Shown here in pieces: positions 7,502-16,005 of a stretch of DNA of 64,000 nucleotides. The translations under genes and the position numbers were made by a program. Source of the DNA: Allobranchiibius huperziae (GTDB lineage Bacteria; Actinomycetota; Actinomycetes; Actinomycetales; Dermatophilaceae); assembly GCF_013410455.1 (NCBI RefSeq), contig NZ_JACCFW010000001.1:2558929-2622928 (forward strand), given 5' to 3'. The notes below the pieces were generated by a model. That model made no database searches, had not been told where the DNA came from, and was given only the letters and a program-made list of their open reading frames with translations. Every line of letters starts with the position of its first letter. The stretch's first letter is position 1.

Positions 7502-9577
7502 TCAGTCCTCGTCGTCGAGCTTGATCGAGCTGGTCTGCTGCACCTGCATCAGGAACTCGGTGTTGCTCTTGGTCTTCTTCAACCGGTCGAGCAGCAACTC
7601 GATGCCCTGCTGGGGGTCCAGCGCGGCGAGCACGCGACGCAGCTTCCACATGATCTTCAGCTCGTCGGACGCGAGGAGGATCTCCTCGCGGCGGGTGCTG
7701 GAGGCGTTGAGGTCGACCGCGGGGAAGATCCGGCGCTCGGAGAGCATCCGGGACAGCCGCAGCTCCATGTTGCCGGTGCCCTTGAACTCCTCGAAGATGA
7801 CCTCGTCCATCTTGGACCCGGTCTCGATGAGCGCCGTAGCGAGGATCGTCAGCGAGCCGCCGAACTCGATGTTGCGCGCCGCACCGAAGAACTTCTTCGG
7901 CGGGTAGAGCGCGGCACTGTCCACACCGCCGGACAGGATGCGCCCGCTCGCCGGTGCGGCGAGGTTGTAGGCGCGTCCCAGCTTGGTGATGGAGTCCAGC
8001 AGGACGACGACGTCCAGGCCCTGCTCGACCAGCCGCTTCGCGCGCTCGATGGCGAGCTCGGCGACCTGGGTGTGGTCGGTGGCGGGCCGGTCGAAGGTGG
8101 AGGCGATGACCTCGCCCTTCACGGCGCGCTGCATGTCGGTGACCTCTTCGGGCCGCTCGTCGACCAGCACCACCATGAGGTGGACCTCGGGGTTGTTGAC
8201 CGTGATGGCGTTGGCCACGGCCTGCATGATCATCGTCTTACCGGCCTTGGCCGGCGCCACGAAGAGACCACGCTGGCCCTTACCGATCGGTGCGACGAGG
8301 TCGATGATCCGGGTGGACAGGATGTTCGACTCGGTCTCCAGGCGCAGACGCTCCTGGGGGTAGAGCGGCGTCAGCTTGCCGAATTCGACGCGCTCGCGCG
8401 CCTTCTCGGGCGTCATGCCGTTCACGGTGTCGAGACGGACCAGCGCGTTGAACTTCTGACGTGCCGGCAGCTGCTCGCCCTCGCGCAGCGCCCGGACCGC
8501 GCCGGTGATGGCGTCGCCCTTACGCATGCCGCTCTTCTTGACCATGTTGATCGGCACGTAGACGTCGCTCTGCCCCGGCAGGTAGCCGGTGGTGCGCACG
8601 AACGCGTAGTTGTCGAGCAGGTCGAGGATGCCGGCCACGGGCACGAGGACGTCGTCCTCGCGCACCTGGGTGTCCACGTCACCGAAGTCGTCGGCGCCAC
8701 GGCCGCGCTTGCGGTCGCGACCGCGCTGACGACGACGGCCGCCCCGCTCGTCGTTCCAGTCGTCGCCGCCACGGCCACCGGCGTTGTTCTGGTTGCCCTG
8801 GCCCTGGTTGCCCTGGCCCTGGTTGCCACGGTTCTGGCCTGCGTTGCCCTGACCGCGGTTGCCGCGGTCCTGCTGGGCGTTGCCGCCCTGGCGGCCGCCA
8901 CGGTTGTCGTTGCCGCGGTCGTTGCCGCCGCGGTTGTCGTTGCCCCGGTCGCTCCGGTTGTCCTGCTGGGCGTTGCCGCCCTGGCGACCGTCACGGTTGT
9001 CGTTGCCGCGGTTCTCGGTGCCCCGGTTGTCGTCCCGGCGGTTGTCGTTGCCGCGGTCGTCGTTGCCGCGGTTCTCGGTTCGCCCGTTCGAGCCCTGCTG
9101 GTCACGACGGTCGTTGCCGGACTGCTCGCTGGAGGAGCGGTCGCCCTCGTCACGGCAGGCGCGACGCGGCTCGTCGTCCTGGCGGGTCTGGACGGTCCGG
9201 CCGTTCCGCTGCGCGCGATCGGTGACATCGGGCGCCGTACGCGACTGCTCCGGTGCCGACGTCGCCTCGGGAGCACTGCCCTGCTCGGCGCGGGCAGGTG
9301 CCTGCACGGCCGGCGCGGGGGGCGCTGACTGGGGAGTGGTGGCGGGCGCCGTGACCCGGCCGCGCTCACGGCGCGGAGCGGTCGTGGCGGCTGCGGTGTT
9401 CCCCTGACCCCGCTCGCGGATGGCGGTCAACAGGTCGCTCTTGCGCATCTTGGACGTGCCGCTGATGCCCATGGTCGAGGCCAGTTGCTTCAACTCGTCC
9501 AGCTTCAGAGCGCTGAGCGAGCCGGTGGAACGAGGCGCGCCCTGCTCGGGCGCGGCAAGTTCGGTGGTGTCTGTCAC
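7502..9577 (-). CDS. rho: Transcription termination factor Rho with long disordered insert
   Basis: 691 residues, far longer than the ~420 of E. coli Rho. Residues 19-57 form the N-terminal SAP-like helical domain. Residues about 58-298 are low-complexity and rich in Asn, Asp, Arg, Gly and Gln, with repeated RGNDNR units and two copies of GRQGGNAQQD. The RNA-binding domain begins near VREDDVLVPVAGILDLL (306). Walker A APAKAGKT is at 441-448 and DSITKL at 528-533. It acts as a hexameric RNA-DNA translocase. Start is GTG at 9577 with GGAAGGA upstream. It lies downstream of thrB, a common actinobacterial order. Actinobacterial Rho inserts are known to bind RNA; phase-separating behaviour is only an inference. 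Confidence 0.97.
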   Translation of the reverse strand: MTDTTELAAPEQGAPRSTGSLSALKLDELKQLASTMGISGTSKMRKSDLLTAIRERGQGNTAAATTAPRRERGRVTAPATTPQSAPPAPAVQAPARAEQGSAPEATSAPEQSRTAPDVTDRAQRNGRTVQTRQDDEPRRACRDEGDRSSSEQSGNDRRDQQGSNGRTENRGNDDRGNDNRRDDNRGTENRGNDNRDGRQGGNAQQDNRSDRGNDNRGGNDRGNDNRGGRQGGNAQQDRGNRGQGNAGQNRGNQGQGNQGQGNQNNAGGRGGDDWNDERGGRRRQRGRDRKRGRGADDFGDVDTQVREDDVLVPVAGILDLLDNYAFVRTTGYLPGQSDVYVPINMVKKSGMRKGDAITGAVRALREGEQLPARQKFNALVRLDTVNGMTPEKARERVEFGKLTPLYPQERLRLETESNILSTRIIDLVAPIGKGQRGLFVAPAKAGKTMIMQAVANAITVNNPEVHLMVVLVDERPEEVTDMQRAVKGEVIASTFDRPATDHTQVAELAIERAKRLVEQGLDVVVLLDSITKLGRAYNLAAPASGRILSGGVDSAALYPPKKFFGAARNIEFGGSLTILATALIETGSKMDEVIFEEFKGTGNMELRLSRMLSERRIFPAVDLNASSTRREEILLASDELKIMWKLRRVLAALDPQQGIELLLDRLKKTKSNTEFLMQVQQTSSIKLDDED

Positions 9578-9600
9578 GAAGGTTCCTTCCCCCTCGTCAG

Positions 9601-9617
9601 AAACCGGCTGAGCCGGT
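9601..9617 (-). promoter_or_regulatory. Hairpin in the rho leader
   Basis: Stem AACCGGC / GCCGGTT with a 3-base loop, about 25 bases upstream of the rho GTG. It is followed on the minus strand by TTCTGACGAGGGGGAAGG. It might take part in rho autoregulation, but there is no T-run and only one copy. Confidence 0.3.
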
Positions 9618-9785
9618 TATCAGATTGCGCGGCAAGCACTTTCGGCAGCCACGATTTTCCTTGCGGAGAGCCGCCCGGGGTAGCCCGGCGATGGGTTCTT
9701 CGCAATGGTGATGCACTCACAGGCCCGGACTTCGTCACGCGGCCTTGGGTGTGATGTGCAATGCAAACTTACACCGTCGTGCGGC

Positions 9786-10694
9786 TCAGAGCGAAAAAAC
9801 GCGCAAGCCGTCCTCGGCTATTCCCGGGGTCGTCCTCGCCCAGCGGTCGTCCGCGCGCACCGCGGCGGCCCGGGTGCGGGTGGTGAGCACCAGCACGGAC
9901 GGGCCAGCACCGGACACCACGGCGGCGTGCCCCTGCGACCGCAGCGCGTCGACCAGTTCCATGGTCGACGGATAGGAGGCACGGCGCGCCTCCTGGTGCA
10001 GCCAGTCCGCGGTCCCGGCGAGCAGCAGATCCGGCCGACGCGTCATGGCCTCGATCAACAGTGCCGCGCGCCCCGCGGTCCGCGCGGCGTCCCCGAGCGG
10101 GACGTCGGCCGGCAGCACCGAGCGCGCCCGTTCGGTCGAGAGGGTCGCGTCGGGGACGAAGAGCACCGGCTCGATGTCCGGGTGCACCGGCGGGCAGGTC
10201 GTCAGCCACCGGTCCCCCGATCGCCACGAGACTGTCAGGCCGCCGTAGACACTCGCCGACGCGTTGTCCGGGTGACCTTCGAGGTCACCCGCGATGTCGC
10301 TGACCGTATGCCGGGCCGCGTCGTCCAGACGCGGGTCGACCAGGGCCAACGCCGCACCGACTCCGGCCACGATGGCAGCGGCCGAGGACCCGAGCCCGCG
10401 AGAATGCGGAACACCGTTGTGGCAGTGCAGCTTCAGGCCCGGTGGGCTCGCGACTCCCAACCGCTCCCACGCGGTGCGCATCGAGCGCCAAACCAGGTGT
10501 GTCTCGTCGTCGGGCACGACGCCGGCACCCTCGCCGTCCACGCTGATGTGCAGCCCCGAGGCCACGACCTCCGCCGTGACGACGTCTCCGAGGCCGAGCG
10601 CGAGGCCGATCGAGTCGAAGCCGGGTCCCAGGTTGGCGGTGCTCGCCGGGACCTCGACGCGGACCTTACGGCCCAATGGGAACTGTTGTGCCAT
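9786..10694 (-). CDS. thrB: Homoserine kinase
   Basis: 302 residues, GHMP kinase family; phosphorylates L-homoserine with ATP, the penultimate step of threonine synthesis. An N-terminal PASTANLGPGFDSIG motif (16-30) and the ATP-binding PHSRGLGSSAAA (96-107) are present, with a C-terminal VVSGAGPSVLVL motif. The ATG at 10694 lies 8 bases after the thrC stop, consistent with one operon lysA-hom-thrC-thrB. A 208-base gap separates it from rho. Confidence 0.96.
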   Translation of the reverse strand: MAQQFPLGRKVRVEVPASTANLGPGFDSIGLALGLGDVVTAEVVASGLHISVDGEGAGVVPDDETHLVWRSMRTAWERLGVASPPGLKLHCHNGVPHSRGLGSSAAAIVAGVGAALALVDPRLDDAARHTVSDIAGDLEGHPDNASASVYGGLTVSWRSGDRWLTTCPPVHPDIEPVLFVPDATLSTERARSVLPADVPLGDAARTAGRAALLIEAMTRRPDLLLAGTADWLHQEARRASYPSTMELVDALRSQGHAAVVSGAGPSVLVLTTRTRAAAVRADDRWARTTPGIAEDGLRVFSL

Positions 10695-10702
10695 CTGCCG
10701 AT

Positions 10703-11788
10703 TCAGCCTTCGAGCCGCAGCGCCGCGGCCGCAGAGACGGCGTCGACCGAGACCTTCGTGGGCTGGATGTCCGCGCCGTCGGCGGTCTTCAGGGCCCAGC
10801 TCGGATCCTTCAGGCCGTGTCCGGTGACGGTGCACACGACGGTGGCGCCGGCGGGCACCGCGCCCCGCTCGTGCATCAGCAGCAGACCTGCGACGCTCGC
10901 CGCGGAGCCGGGTTCGACGAAGATGCCCTCCCGGCTGGACAAGAGGCGGTGGGCGGCCAGGATCTGCTCGTCCGTGACCATGTCGATGAGGCCGCCGGAG
11001 TCGTCGCGCGCCTGCTCGGCCTGCTTCCAGGACGCCGGGTTGCCGATCCGGATCGCCGTGGCGATGGTGTCCGGCTCGTCGATCGGGTGGCCCCTGACGA
11101 TCGGCGCCGCGCCCGCGGCCTGGAATCCCCACATCGCCGGCGTACGAGTCGCGACCGCCGGTTCGCCTGTCACTCCTGCGTATTCGCGGTAGCCCTTCCA
11201 GTACGCGGTGATGTTGCCGGCGTTGCCCACCGGAAGACAGTGGATGTCGGGTGCATCGCCCAGCACATCGACCACCTCGAACGCGGCAGTCTTCTGGCCC
11301 TCGATGCGGGCCGGGTTGACGGAATTGACCAGCTCGACGGGATAGGACTCCGCCAGCTTGCGCGCGAGGGTGAGACAGTCGTCGAAATTGCCTGCCACCT
11401 GGAGCAACTCGGCTCCGTGGGCGATCGCCTGGCTCAGCTTGCCCATCGCGATCTTGCCGTCCGGCACCAGCACACCGCACGTCATCCCGGCCTTGGTCGC
11501 ATACGCGGCGGCCGAGGCGCTGGTGTTGCCGGTCGAGGCGCAGATGACGGCCTTGGCGCCCGCCTTGGCGGCCATCGAGATCGCCGCGGTCATCCCGCGG
11601 TCCTTGAACGAGCCGGTGGGGTTGAGTCCCTCGAACTTCACGTGGACCTGCGCGCCGACCAGCTCGCTCAGGTGCTCCGCCGGGATGAGCGGGGTGCCGC
11701 CCTCGCCGAGGGTGACGATGGGCGCGCCCGCCAGCATCGGCAACCGGTCGGCGTACTCGCGGATGACGCCCCTCCACAGATGTGCCAC
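10703..11788 (-). CDS. thrC: Threonine synthase
   Basis: 361 residues, fold-type II PLP enzyme converting O-phosphohomoserine to threonine. The PLP lysine is K62 in GSFKDRGM, and the phosphate-binding [13 protein letters not shown] loop follows. Start is GTG at 11788, 5 bases after the hom stop. The length matches the short actinobacterial type that lacks the long plant/E. coli N-terminal region. Confidence 0.96.
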   Translation of the reverse strand: MAHLWRGVIREYADRLPMLAGAPIVTLGEGGTPLIPAEHLSELVGAQVHVKFEGLNPTGSFKDRGMTAAISMAAKAGAKAVICASTGNTSASAAAYATKAGMTCGVLVPDGKIAMGKLSQAIAHGAELLQVAGNFDDCLTLARKLAESYPVELVNSVNPARIEGQKTAAFEVVDVLGDAPDIHCLPVGNAGNITAYWKGYREYAGVTGEPAVATRTPAMWGFQAAGAAPIVRGHPIDEPDTIATAIRIGNPASWKQAEQARDDSGGLIDMVTDEQILAAHRLLSSREGIFVEPGSAASVAGLLLMHERGAVPAGATVVCTVTGHGLKDPSWALKTADGADIQPTKVSVDAVSAAAALRLEG

Positions 11789-11793
11789 GTGGA

Positions 11794-13098
11794 TCAGGCT
11801 CCTTCGACTCGCAGGACCGAGGCCACGGCTGTGACGTCGTCGTGCACCCGCAACAGGTCGACCGTGCGCGCGAGCGCGGCGTCGGTGGCCTCGTGGGTGA
11901 CCAGGTGCAGGGTGGCGCGACCGGTGTCGGACCGCGCGACGCCCTGGCGCATGCTCTCGATCGAAACACCCTCTGCCCCGAAGACATTCGCGACCTGCGC
12001 CAGGACGCCCGGTCGGTCGTCGACCTCCAGGCGGATGAAGTAGCGGGTCAGCGCGGAGCCGATGCTCTGGACCGGAAGGCCGGCGTACGCCGACTCCCCC
12101 GGGCCCCGGCCCCCGCTCACCCGGTGCCGGGCGGCCTGCACGACATCCCCGAGCACGGCCGACGCCGTGGGGTCACCACCTGCACCCGGTCCGTAGAACA
12201 TCAGCTCGCCCGCCAGCTCGGTCTGCACGAAGACGGCGTTGTAGGCCTCGCGGACCGAGGCCAGCGGGTGCGAACGGGGCATGAGCGCGGGGTGCACCCG
12301 CACGTTGAGGGCGGCGTCGCCGTCGGCGTCTGTCACCCGCTCGCAGATGGCCAGCAGCTTGATGACGTGCCCGGTCATCCGGGCGGCGCGGATGTCCTCG
12401 GAGGTGATCGCCATGATCCCCTCGCAGTGCACCTCGCGGCTGGACACCCGGGTGTGGAAGGCGAGCGAGGCCAGGATCGCGGCCTTGGCGCGCGCGTCGT
12501 ACCCCTCGACGTCGGCCGTCGGGTCGGTCTCGGCGTACCCCAGCTCCTGTGCCTCCCGCAGCACGTCTTCGAGCTCGGCGCCGGTGCGGTCCATCTTGTC
12601 GAGGATGAAGTTGGTGGTGCCGTTGACGATGCCGGTCACCCGGTGCACCGAGTCACCCGCGAGGGACACGTGCAACGGGCGCAGCAGCGGGATCGCGCCG
12701 GCGACCGCGGCCTCGTAGTAGAAGTCGACACCGGAGCGCTCGGCGGCCTCGTACAGCTCCGGGCCGTTCTCCCCCAGCAGCAGCTTGTTGGCGGTGATGA
12801 CGCCGGCGCCGGACGACATCGCGTGCAGGAGCAGCTCGCGGGCGGGCTCGAGCCCGCCCATCAACTCGATCACCAGATCGGCGCGCGCCACCAATCCCTT
12901 TGCGTCCGTCGTGAACTGGTCATGCGACAAACTGGACTCGGGCCGCGGCTTCTCGACGTCGCGCACCGCCGCGCCGATGATCTGCAGCGGCGCGCCGATG
13001 CGCGCCTCGAACTCGCCGGCCCGCTCCTGCAGCCGTCGCGCGACCGCCGAGCCCACCACTCCGCAGCCCAGCAGGGCCACCCGCACGGGTTCGCTCAC
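11794..13098 (-). CDS. hom: Homoserine dehydrogenase with C-terminal ACT domain
   Basis: 434 residues. It reduces aspartate semialdehyde to homoserine with NAD(P)H, the branch point toward threonine and methionine. A Rossmann motif [17 protein letters not shown] lies at 7-23, and the catalytic region contains [14 protein letters not shown] and [13 protein letters not shown]. The last ~80 residues, from [17 protein letters not shown], are an ACT domain, the expected site of threonine feedback inhibition. Start is GTG at 13098 with GGAAGGGGAGTGAC upstream, one base after the lysA stop. Confidence 0.96.
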   Translation of the reverse strand: MSEPVRVALLGCGVVGSAVARRLQERAGEFEARIGAPLQIIGAAVRDVEKPRPESSLSHDQFTTDAKGLVARADLVIELMGGLEPARELLLHAMSSGAGVITANKLLLGENGPELYEAAERSGVDFYYEAAVAGAIPLLRPLHVSLAGDSVHRVTGIVNGTTNFILDKMDRTGAELEDVLREAQELGYAETDPTADVEGYDARAKAAILASLAFHTRVSSREVHCEGIMAITSEDIRAARMTGHVIKLLAICERVTDADGDAALNVRVHPALMPRSHPLASVREAYNAVFVQTELAGELMFYGPGAGGDPTASAVLGDVVQAARHRVSGGRGPGESAYAGLPVQSIGSALTRYFIRLEVDDRPGVLAQVANVFGAEGVSIESMRQGVARSDTGRATLHLVTHEATDAALARTVDLLRVHDDVTAVASVLRVEGA

Positions 13099-13099
13099 G

Positions 13100-14473
13100 T
13101 CACTCCCCTTCCAGGGCCAACAGGTCGTCCATCGTCTCTCGCCGGAGCCATACGCCGACCTCTCCGTCGCGCAGTGCGAGCACGGGTGGGCGCGGCACGT
13201 GGTTGTACTGACTGGCGAGCGAGCGGCAGTACGCGCCGGTCGCAGGCACCGCGAGCAGGTCACCGGCTCGTACGTCGTCCGGCAGCCGCACGTCGCGGAC
13301 CACGATGTCGCCGCTCTCGCAGTGCTTGCCGACGACCCGGGTCTGCGTCGTGGTCTCGCTGCCCGGCCGTCCGGCCAGCACGCAGGTGTACTCGGCGTCG
13401 TAGAGCACCGGCCGGGGGTTGTCGCTCATCCCGCCGTCGACGGCGACGTAGGTGCGGACCAGGTCGTCGCTGACCCGGACGGGCTTGACGGTGCCGACCT
13501 CGTACAGAGTGACGCCCGCGGGTCCGACGATCGCGCGCCCGGGCTCGATCGAGACGCGCGGCAGCGGCATACCTGCCTGCGCACACGCCTCCTGGACGAT
13601 GCCGGCGAGCTGGCCGGCCATCTCGCGGACGCCGAGCGGCTCGTCGCCCGGCAGGTAGGCGATGCCGAAGCCTCCCCCGAGATCGAGCTCCGGCAACTGG
13701 ACGCCGTGCTCCGACGCGACCGCCAGCTGCAGCGAGATCAGGCGTCGGGCGGCCTCGCGGAAGCCGTCGGACTCGAAGATCTGACTGCCGATGTGGGAGT
13801 GGAAACCGAGCAGCTGCAACGCTTCCGGGGCGGCCAGCACCCGGCGTACGGCTTCACCCACCTGGCCGTCGGAGAGGCTGAAACCGAACTTCTGGTCCTC
13901 GTGCGCAGTGGCGATGTACTCGTGCGTGTGCGCCTCGACACCGGTCTTGACGCGCAGCATCACCCGCGCCACGACCGACCGCTCGCGCGCGGCGGCGGCG
14001 ACCCGGTCGATCTCCTCGAACGAGTCGACGACGATGCGCCCGATCCCCGCGTCGAGCGCCTGCGCGATCTCCGCGGGCGACTTGTTGTTGCCGTGCAGGG
14101 CGATCTGCTCCCCCGGGACGCCCGCGCGCTGCGCCACGGTCAACTCGCCGCCGGAGCAGACGTCCAGCCGCAGGCCCTCCTCCTGCAGCAGGCGGGCCAT
14201 GGCGGTGCACAGGAACGCCTTGCCCGCGTAATAGACGTCCACGCGGGTGCCGATGGCCTCGAAGGCGTCGGTGAATGCCTCGCGGAACGCGGTCGCCCGG
14301 CGCCGGATGTCGGGCTCGTCGAGCACGTACGCCGGCGTCCCCCACGCGCGAGCGATGTCGCGCAGGTCGTGACCGGCGATCCGGACGGCGCCGTCGTCGG
14401 TCAGGGAGGTGCCGGACGGGAAGATCCGGTCCAGCACCGCCTCGCGGGAGTCGTGCGCGCTGTTGTCAGACAT
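13100..14473 (-). CDS. lysA: Diaminopimelate decarboxylase
   Basis: 457 residues; makes L-lysine from meso-diaminopimelate. The PLP lysine is K85 in YYAGKAFLC. Other family motifs are LHGNNKSPAE, GFHSHIGSQIF, EPGRAIVG and the CESGDIV substrate loop. The ATG at 14473 follows CTTTACCCCGCC and has no clear ribosome site, so it may be leaderless. It is the first gene of the lysA-hom-thrC-thrB operon. argS, which often precedes lysA in actinobacteria, is absent here although a tRNA-Arg gene is adjacent. Confidence 0.96.
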   Translation of the reverse strand: MSDNSAHDSREAVLDRIFPSGTSLTDDGAVRIAGHDLRDIARAWGTPAYVLDEPDIRRRATAFREAFTDAFEAIGTRVDVYYAGKAFLCTAMARLLQEEGLRLDVCSGGELTVAQRAGVPGEQIALHGNNKSPAEIAQALDAGIGRIVVDSFEEIDRVAAAARERSVVARVMLRVKTGVEAHTHEYIATAHEDQKFGFSLSDGQVGEAVRRVLAAPEALQLLGFHSHIGSQIFESDGFREAARRLISLQLAVASEHGVQLPELDLGGGFGIAYLPGDEPLGVREMAGQLAGIVQEACAQAGMPLPRVSIEPGRAIVGPAGVTLYEVGTVKPVRVSDDLVRTYVAVDGGMSDNPRPVLYDAEYTCVLAGRPGSETTTQTRVVGKHCESGDIVVRDVRLPDDVRAGDLLAVPATGAYCRSLASQYNHVPRPPVLALRDGEVGVWLRRETMDDLLALEGE

Positions 14474-14622
14474 GGCGGGGTAAAGGTACCGACCGGGCAG
14501 GCTCTCGGGCTCGGGCGACCGCTGGGAGAGACGCGTCCGCGGTGGCGCGTGCCCGGCTGACCGGATGCCGCTCCGGGTCCCGCCCGGGCGCCGCTGCGAG
14601 CCGACCGGGTCGCGAGCGCGGA

Positions 14623-14653
14623 TTGCGGACCGGTCGGCTCCGACTGGTACGGT
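14623..14653 (+). promoter_or_regulatory. Possible promoter of the tRNA-Arg gene
   Basis: -35-like TTGCGG at 14623 and -10-like TACGGT at 14648-14653 with a TG just upstream. The spacer is 19 bases, longer than ideal. Confidence 0.35.
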
Positions 14654-14679
14654 GACGCCGCGCTGTGAAAGCGCTGCCC

Positions 14680-14751
14680 GCCCCCGTAGCTCAGGGGATA
14701 GAGCGTCGCCCTCCGGAGGCGAAAGCGCAGGTTCGAATCCTGCCGGGGGCA
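14680..14751 (+). tRNA. tRNA-Arg, anticodon CCG
   Basis: Folds completely: acceptor stem GCCCCCG / CGGGGGC, D stem GCTC / GAGC, anticodon stem TCGCC / GGCGA, loop CTCCGGA with anticodon CCG (reads CGG), and T arm GCAGG-TTCGAAT-CCTGC. The sequence after the discriminator A is CCCA, so CCA is probably added post-transcriptionally. A terminator follows at 14765. Confidence 0.97.
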
Positions 14752-14764
14752 CCCACGAAGAAGC

Positions 14765-14794
14765 ACGAGACCGCAGGGAAACCTGCGGTCTCGT
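14765..14794 (+). terminator. Intrinsic terminator of the tRNA-Arg gene
   Basis: A 13-bp stem with GAAA loop (GAGACCGCAGG / CCTGCGGTCTC core), followed by TCTCTTTCC. Confidence 0.85.
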
Positions 14795-14879
14795 TCTCTT
14801 TCCGGCGGCCTCTTCGGCGGCGGGGTGCGCAGTGTGCGTCAGCGGCCAGGGCTGCCGCCCTGCCCGGCGACGCAAACCG

Positions 14880-15512
14880 TCAACGAGGTCGGTCCCGGAC
14901 CCGCAGACCGTCGAAGACCAGGGCACTGACCTCGTCCGGCAGCGCCTGGGTGTGCGCGCGACTCGCCGGCCGGGTCCACTCGACCAGGGAGTTGACGAGT
15001 CCGAACATCAGCCGTGCGGTCACGGTGGGATCCAGATCCGCTCTCAGGTCGCCTGCGCGGACGGCGTCACGCACCAGCGACGCGGCGTACCGGTCCAGAG
15101 CGCGACGTCGTTGCAGGGCGGCGAGTTCGACCGGGCTGTTGCCGCGCACCCGCAGCAGCAGGGTCACGTACGGCTGGTGGTCGAGCAGCAGCACGACGCT
15201 CTCGTGCACCAGATGCTCCAGACGTCGTACGGCGCTCACGTCCAGCTCGCGGGCGCCCTGGGTCACCGCCTCCAGACCGTCCAGCGCGCGGTCCAGCGCA
15301 AGACGCAGCAGCACCTCCTTGCTGGCGACGTGGTGGTAGATCGCGGACTTGGCGATCCCGAGTCGCTCGGACAGATCGCCCATGCTGGTCGCGTCGTAAC
15401 CCCGCTCGTTGAAGACCTCCACCGCCACCGCGAGCAGGGAGTCCAGGTCGTACCCGGGCCGACCGCGCCGCGCGGTCCGGGGCATGGGCACCGACGCCTC
15501 GCGGGAGGTCAT
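14880..15512 (-). CDS. paaR: TetR-family repressor of phenylacetate catabolism (PaaR-type)
   Basis: 210 residues. The N-terminal helix-turn-helix reads YDATSMGDLSERLGIAKSAIYHHVASKEVLL (about residues 37-69). The rest is an all-helical ligand-binding domain. It overlaps paaI by ATGA and the pair lies beside the paa catabolic operon. Matching palindromes occur before paaI (15937-15958) and before paaA (18336-18357), so this protein is the likely repressor of both, released by phenylacetyl-CoA. That assignment is by context and motif, not by direct evidence. Confidence 0.85.
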   Translation of the reverse strand: MTSREASVPMPRTARRGRPGYDLDSLLAVAVEVFNERGYDATSMGDLSERLGIAKSAIYHHVASKEVLLRLALDRALDGLEAVTQGARELDVSAVRRLEHLVHESVVLLLDHQPYVTLLLRVRGNSPVELAALQRRRALDRYAASLVRDAVRAGDLRADLDPTVTARLMFGLVNSLVEWTRPASRAHTQALPDEVSALVFDGLRVRDRPR

Positions 15513-15919
15513 GCGCCCCGCTCCGGGGTCGCCATCCGGTGACTGCGCCCGCGGAACTCGGCGACGACCCGCTCACCGCAGCGCACCGTCACGTCGTAGA
15601 CACCCTGCCGACCGAAGCCGACCCGTCGGACCCCTTCGGCGACCAGCACCTCACCCGCACGTGCCGGCGACACGAAGACGATGTCGCCGGAGCTGGCGAC
15701 GGTGACCGGGCCGGCCGCGTTGCACGCGCAGGCGAACGCCGTGTCGGCGACGCTGAAGATCATCCCGCCGTGCGCCATTCCGTGGCCGTTGACCATGTCG
15801 GGGCGCACCGTCATCCGGGTGGTCGCCCGCCCGTCGGTGCAGTCCACCAGCTCGATCCCCAGGGCCCGCGACGCCTCGTCCGCGGCCATCATGGCGTGCA
15901 CGGCTCGCAGGTCCGCCAT
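15509..15919 (-). CDS. paaI: Hydroxyphenylacetyl-CoA thioesterase
   Basis: 136 residues, single hotdog domain. The motif NGHGMAHGGMIFSVADTAFA holds the catalytic Asp and the HGG loop of the PaaI family. In the phenylacetate pathway it hydrolyses dead-end CoA thioesters to free trapped CoA. GAGGAG lies five bases before the ATG at 15919, so this start is preferred over an ATG five codons upstream. The stop overlaps paaR (ATGA). Confidence 0.93.
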   Translation of the reverse strand: MADLRAVHAMMAADEASRALGIELVDCTDGRATTRMTVRPDMVNGHGMAHGGMIFSVADTAFACACNAAGPVTVASSGDIVFVSPARAGEVLVAEGVRRVGFGRQGVYDVTVRCGERVVAEFRGRSHRMATPERGA

Positions 15920-15936
15920 CTCGTCTCCTCGCAATT

Positions 15937-15958
15937 ACCGACCGAACGATCGGTCACT
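15937..15958. promoter_or_regulatory. Probable PaaR operator upstream of paaI
   Basis: Palindrome with core ACCGAACGATCGGT, fitting ACCGNNCGNNCGGT. It is 18 bases before the paaI start. From memory, this matches the core of the operator described for a TetR-type PaaR in Corynebacterium. Confidence 0.75.
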
Positions 15959-15993
15959 CTCGGCAATCGAACCTAGTCCGTCGGTGCAACGGA

Positions 15994-15999
15994 TACCGT
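15994..15999 (+). promoter_or_regulatory. -10 box of the 16006 membrane protein gene, leaderless geometry
   Basis: TACCGT ends 6 bases before the GTG at 16006, as in leaderless actinobacterial promoters. Confidence 0.5.
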
Positions 16000-16005
16000 C
16001 GGGCC

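Noticed and set aside
8745-9100. Repeated units suggesting a CRISPR or minisatellite
   Set aside because: The repeats are in frame with rho and encode its disordered insert; there are no spacers of constant length.
11787-11987. Upstream extension of the thrB frame through thrC and into hom
   Set aside because: That frame is an out-of-frame reading of thrC and hom; the homoserine kinase starts at 10694.
14751-14755. CCA encoded in the tRNA-Arg gene
   Set aside because: The sequence after the discriminator is CCCA, not CCA in register.
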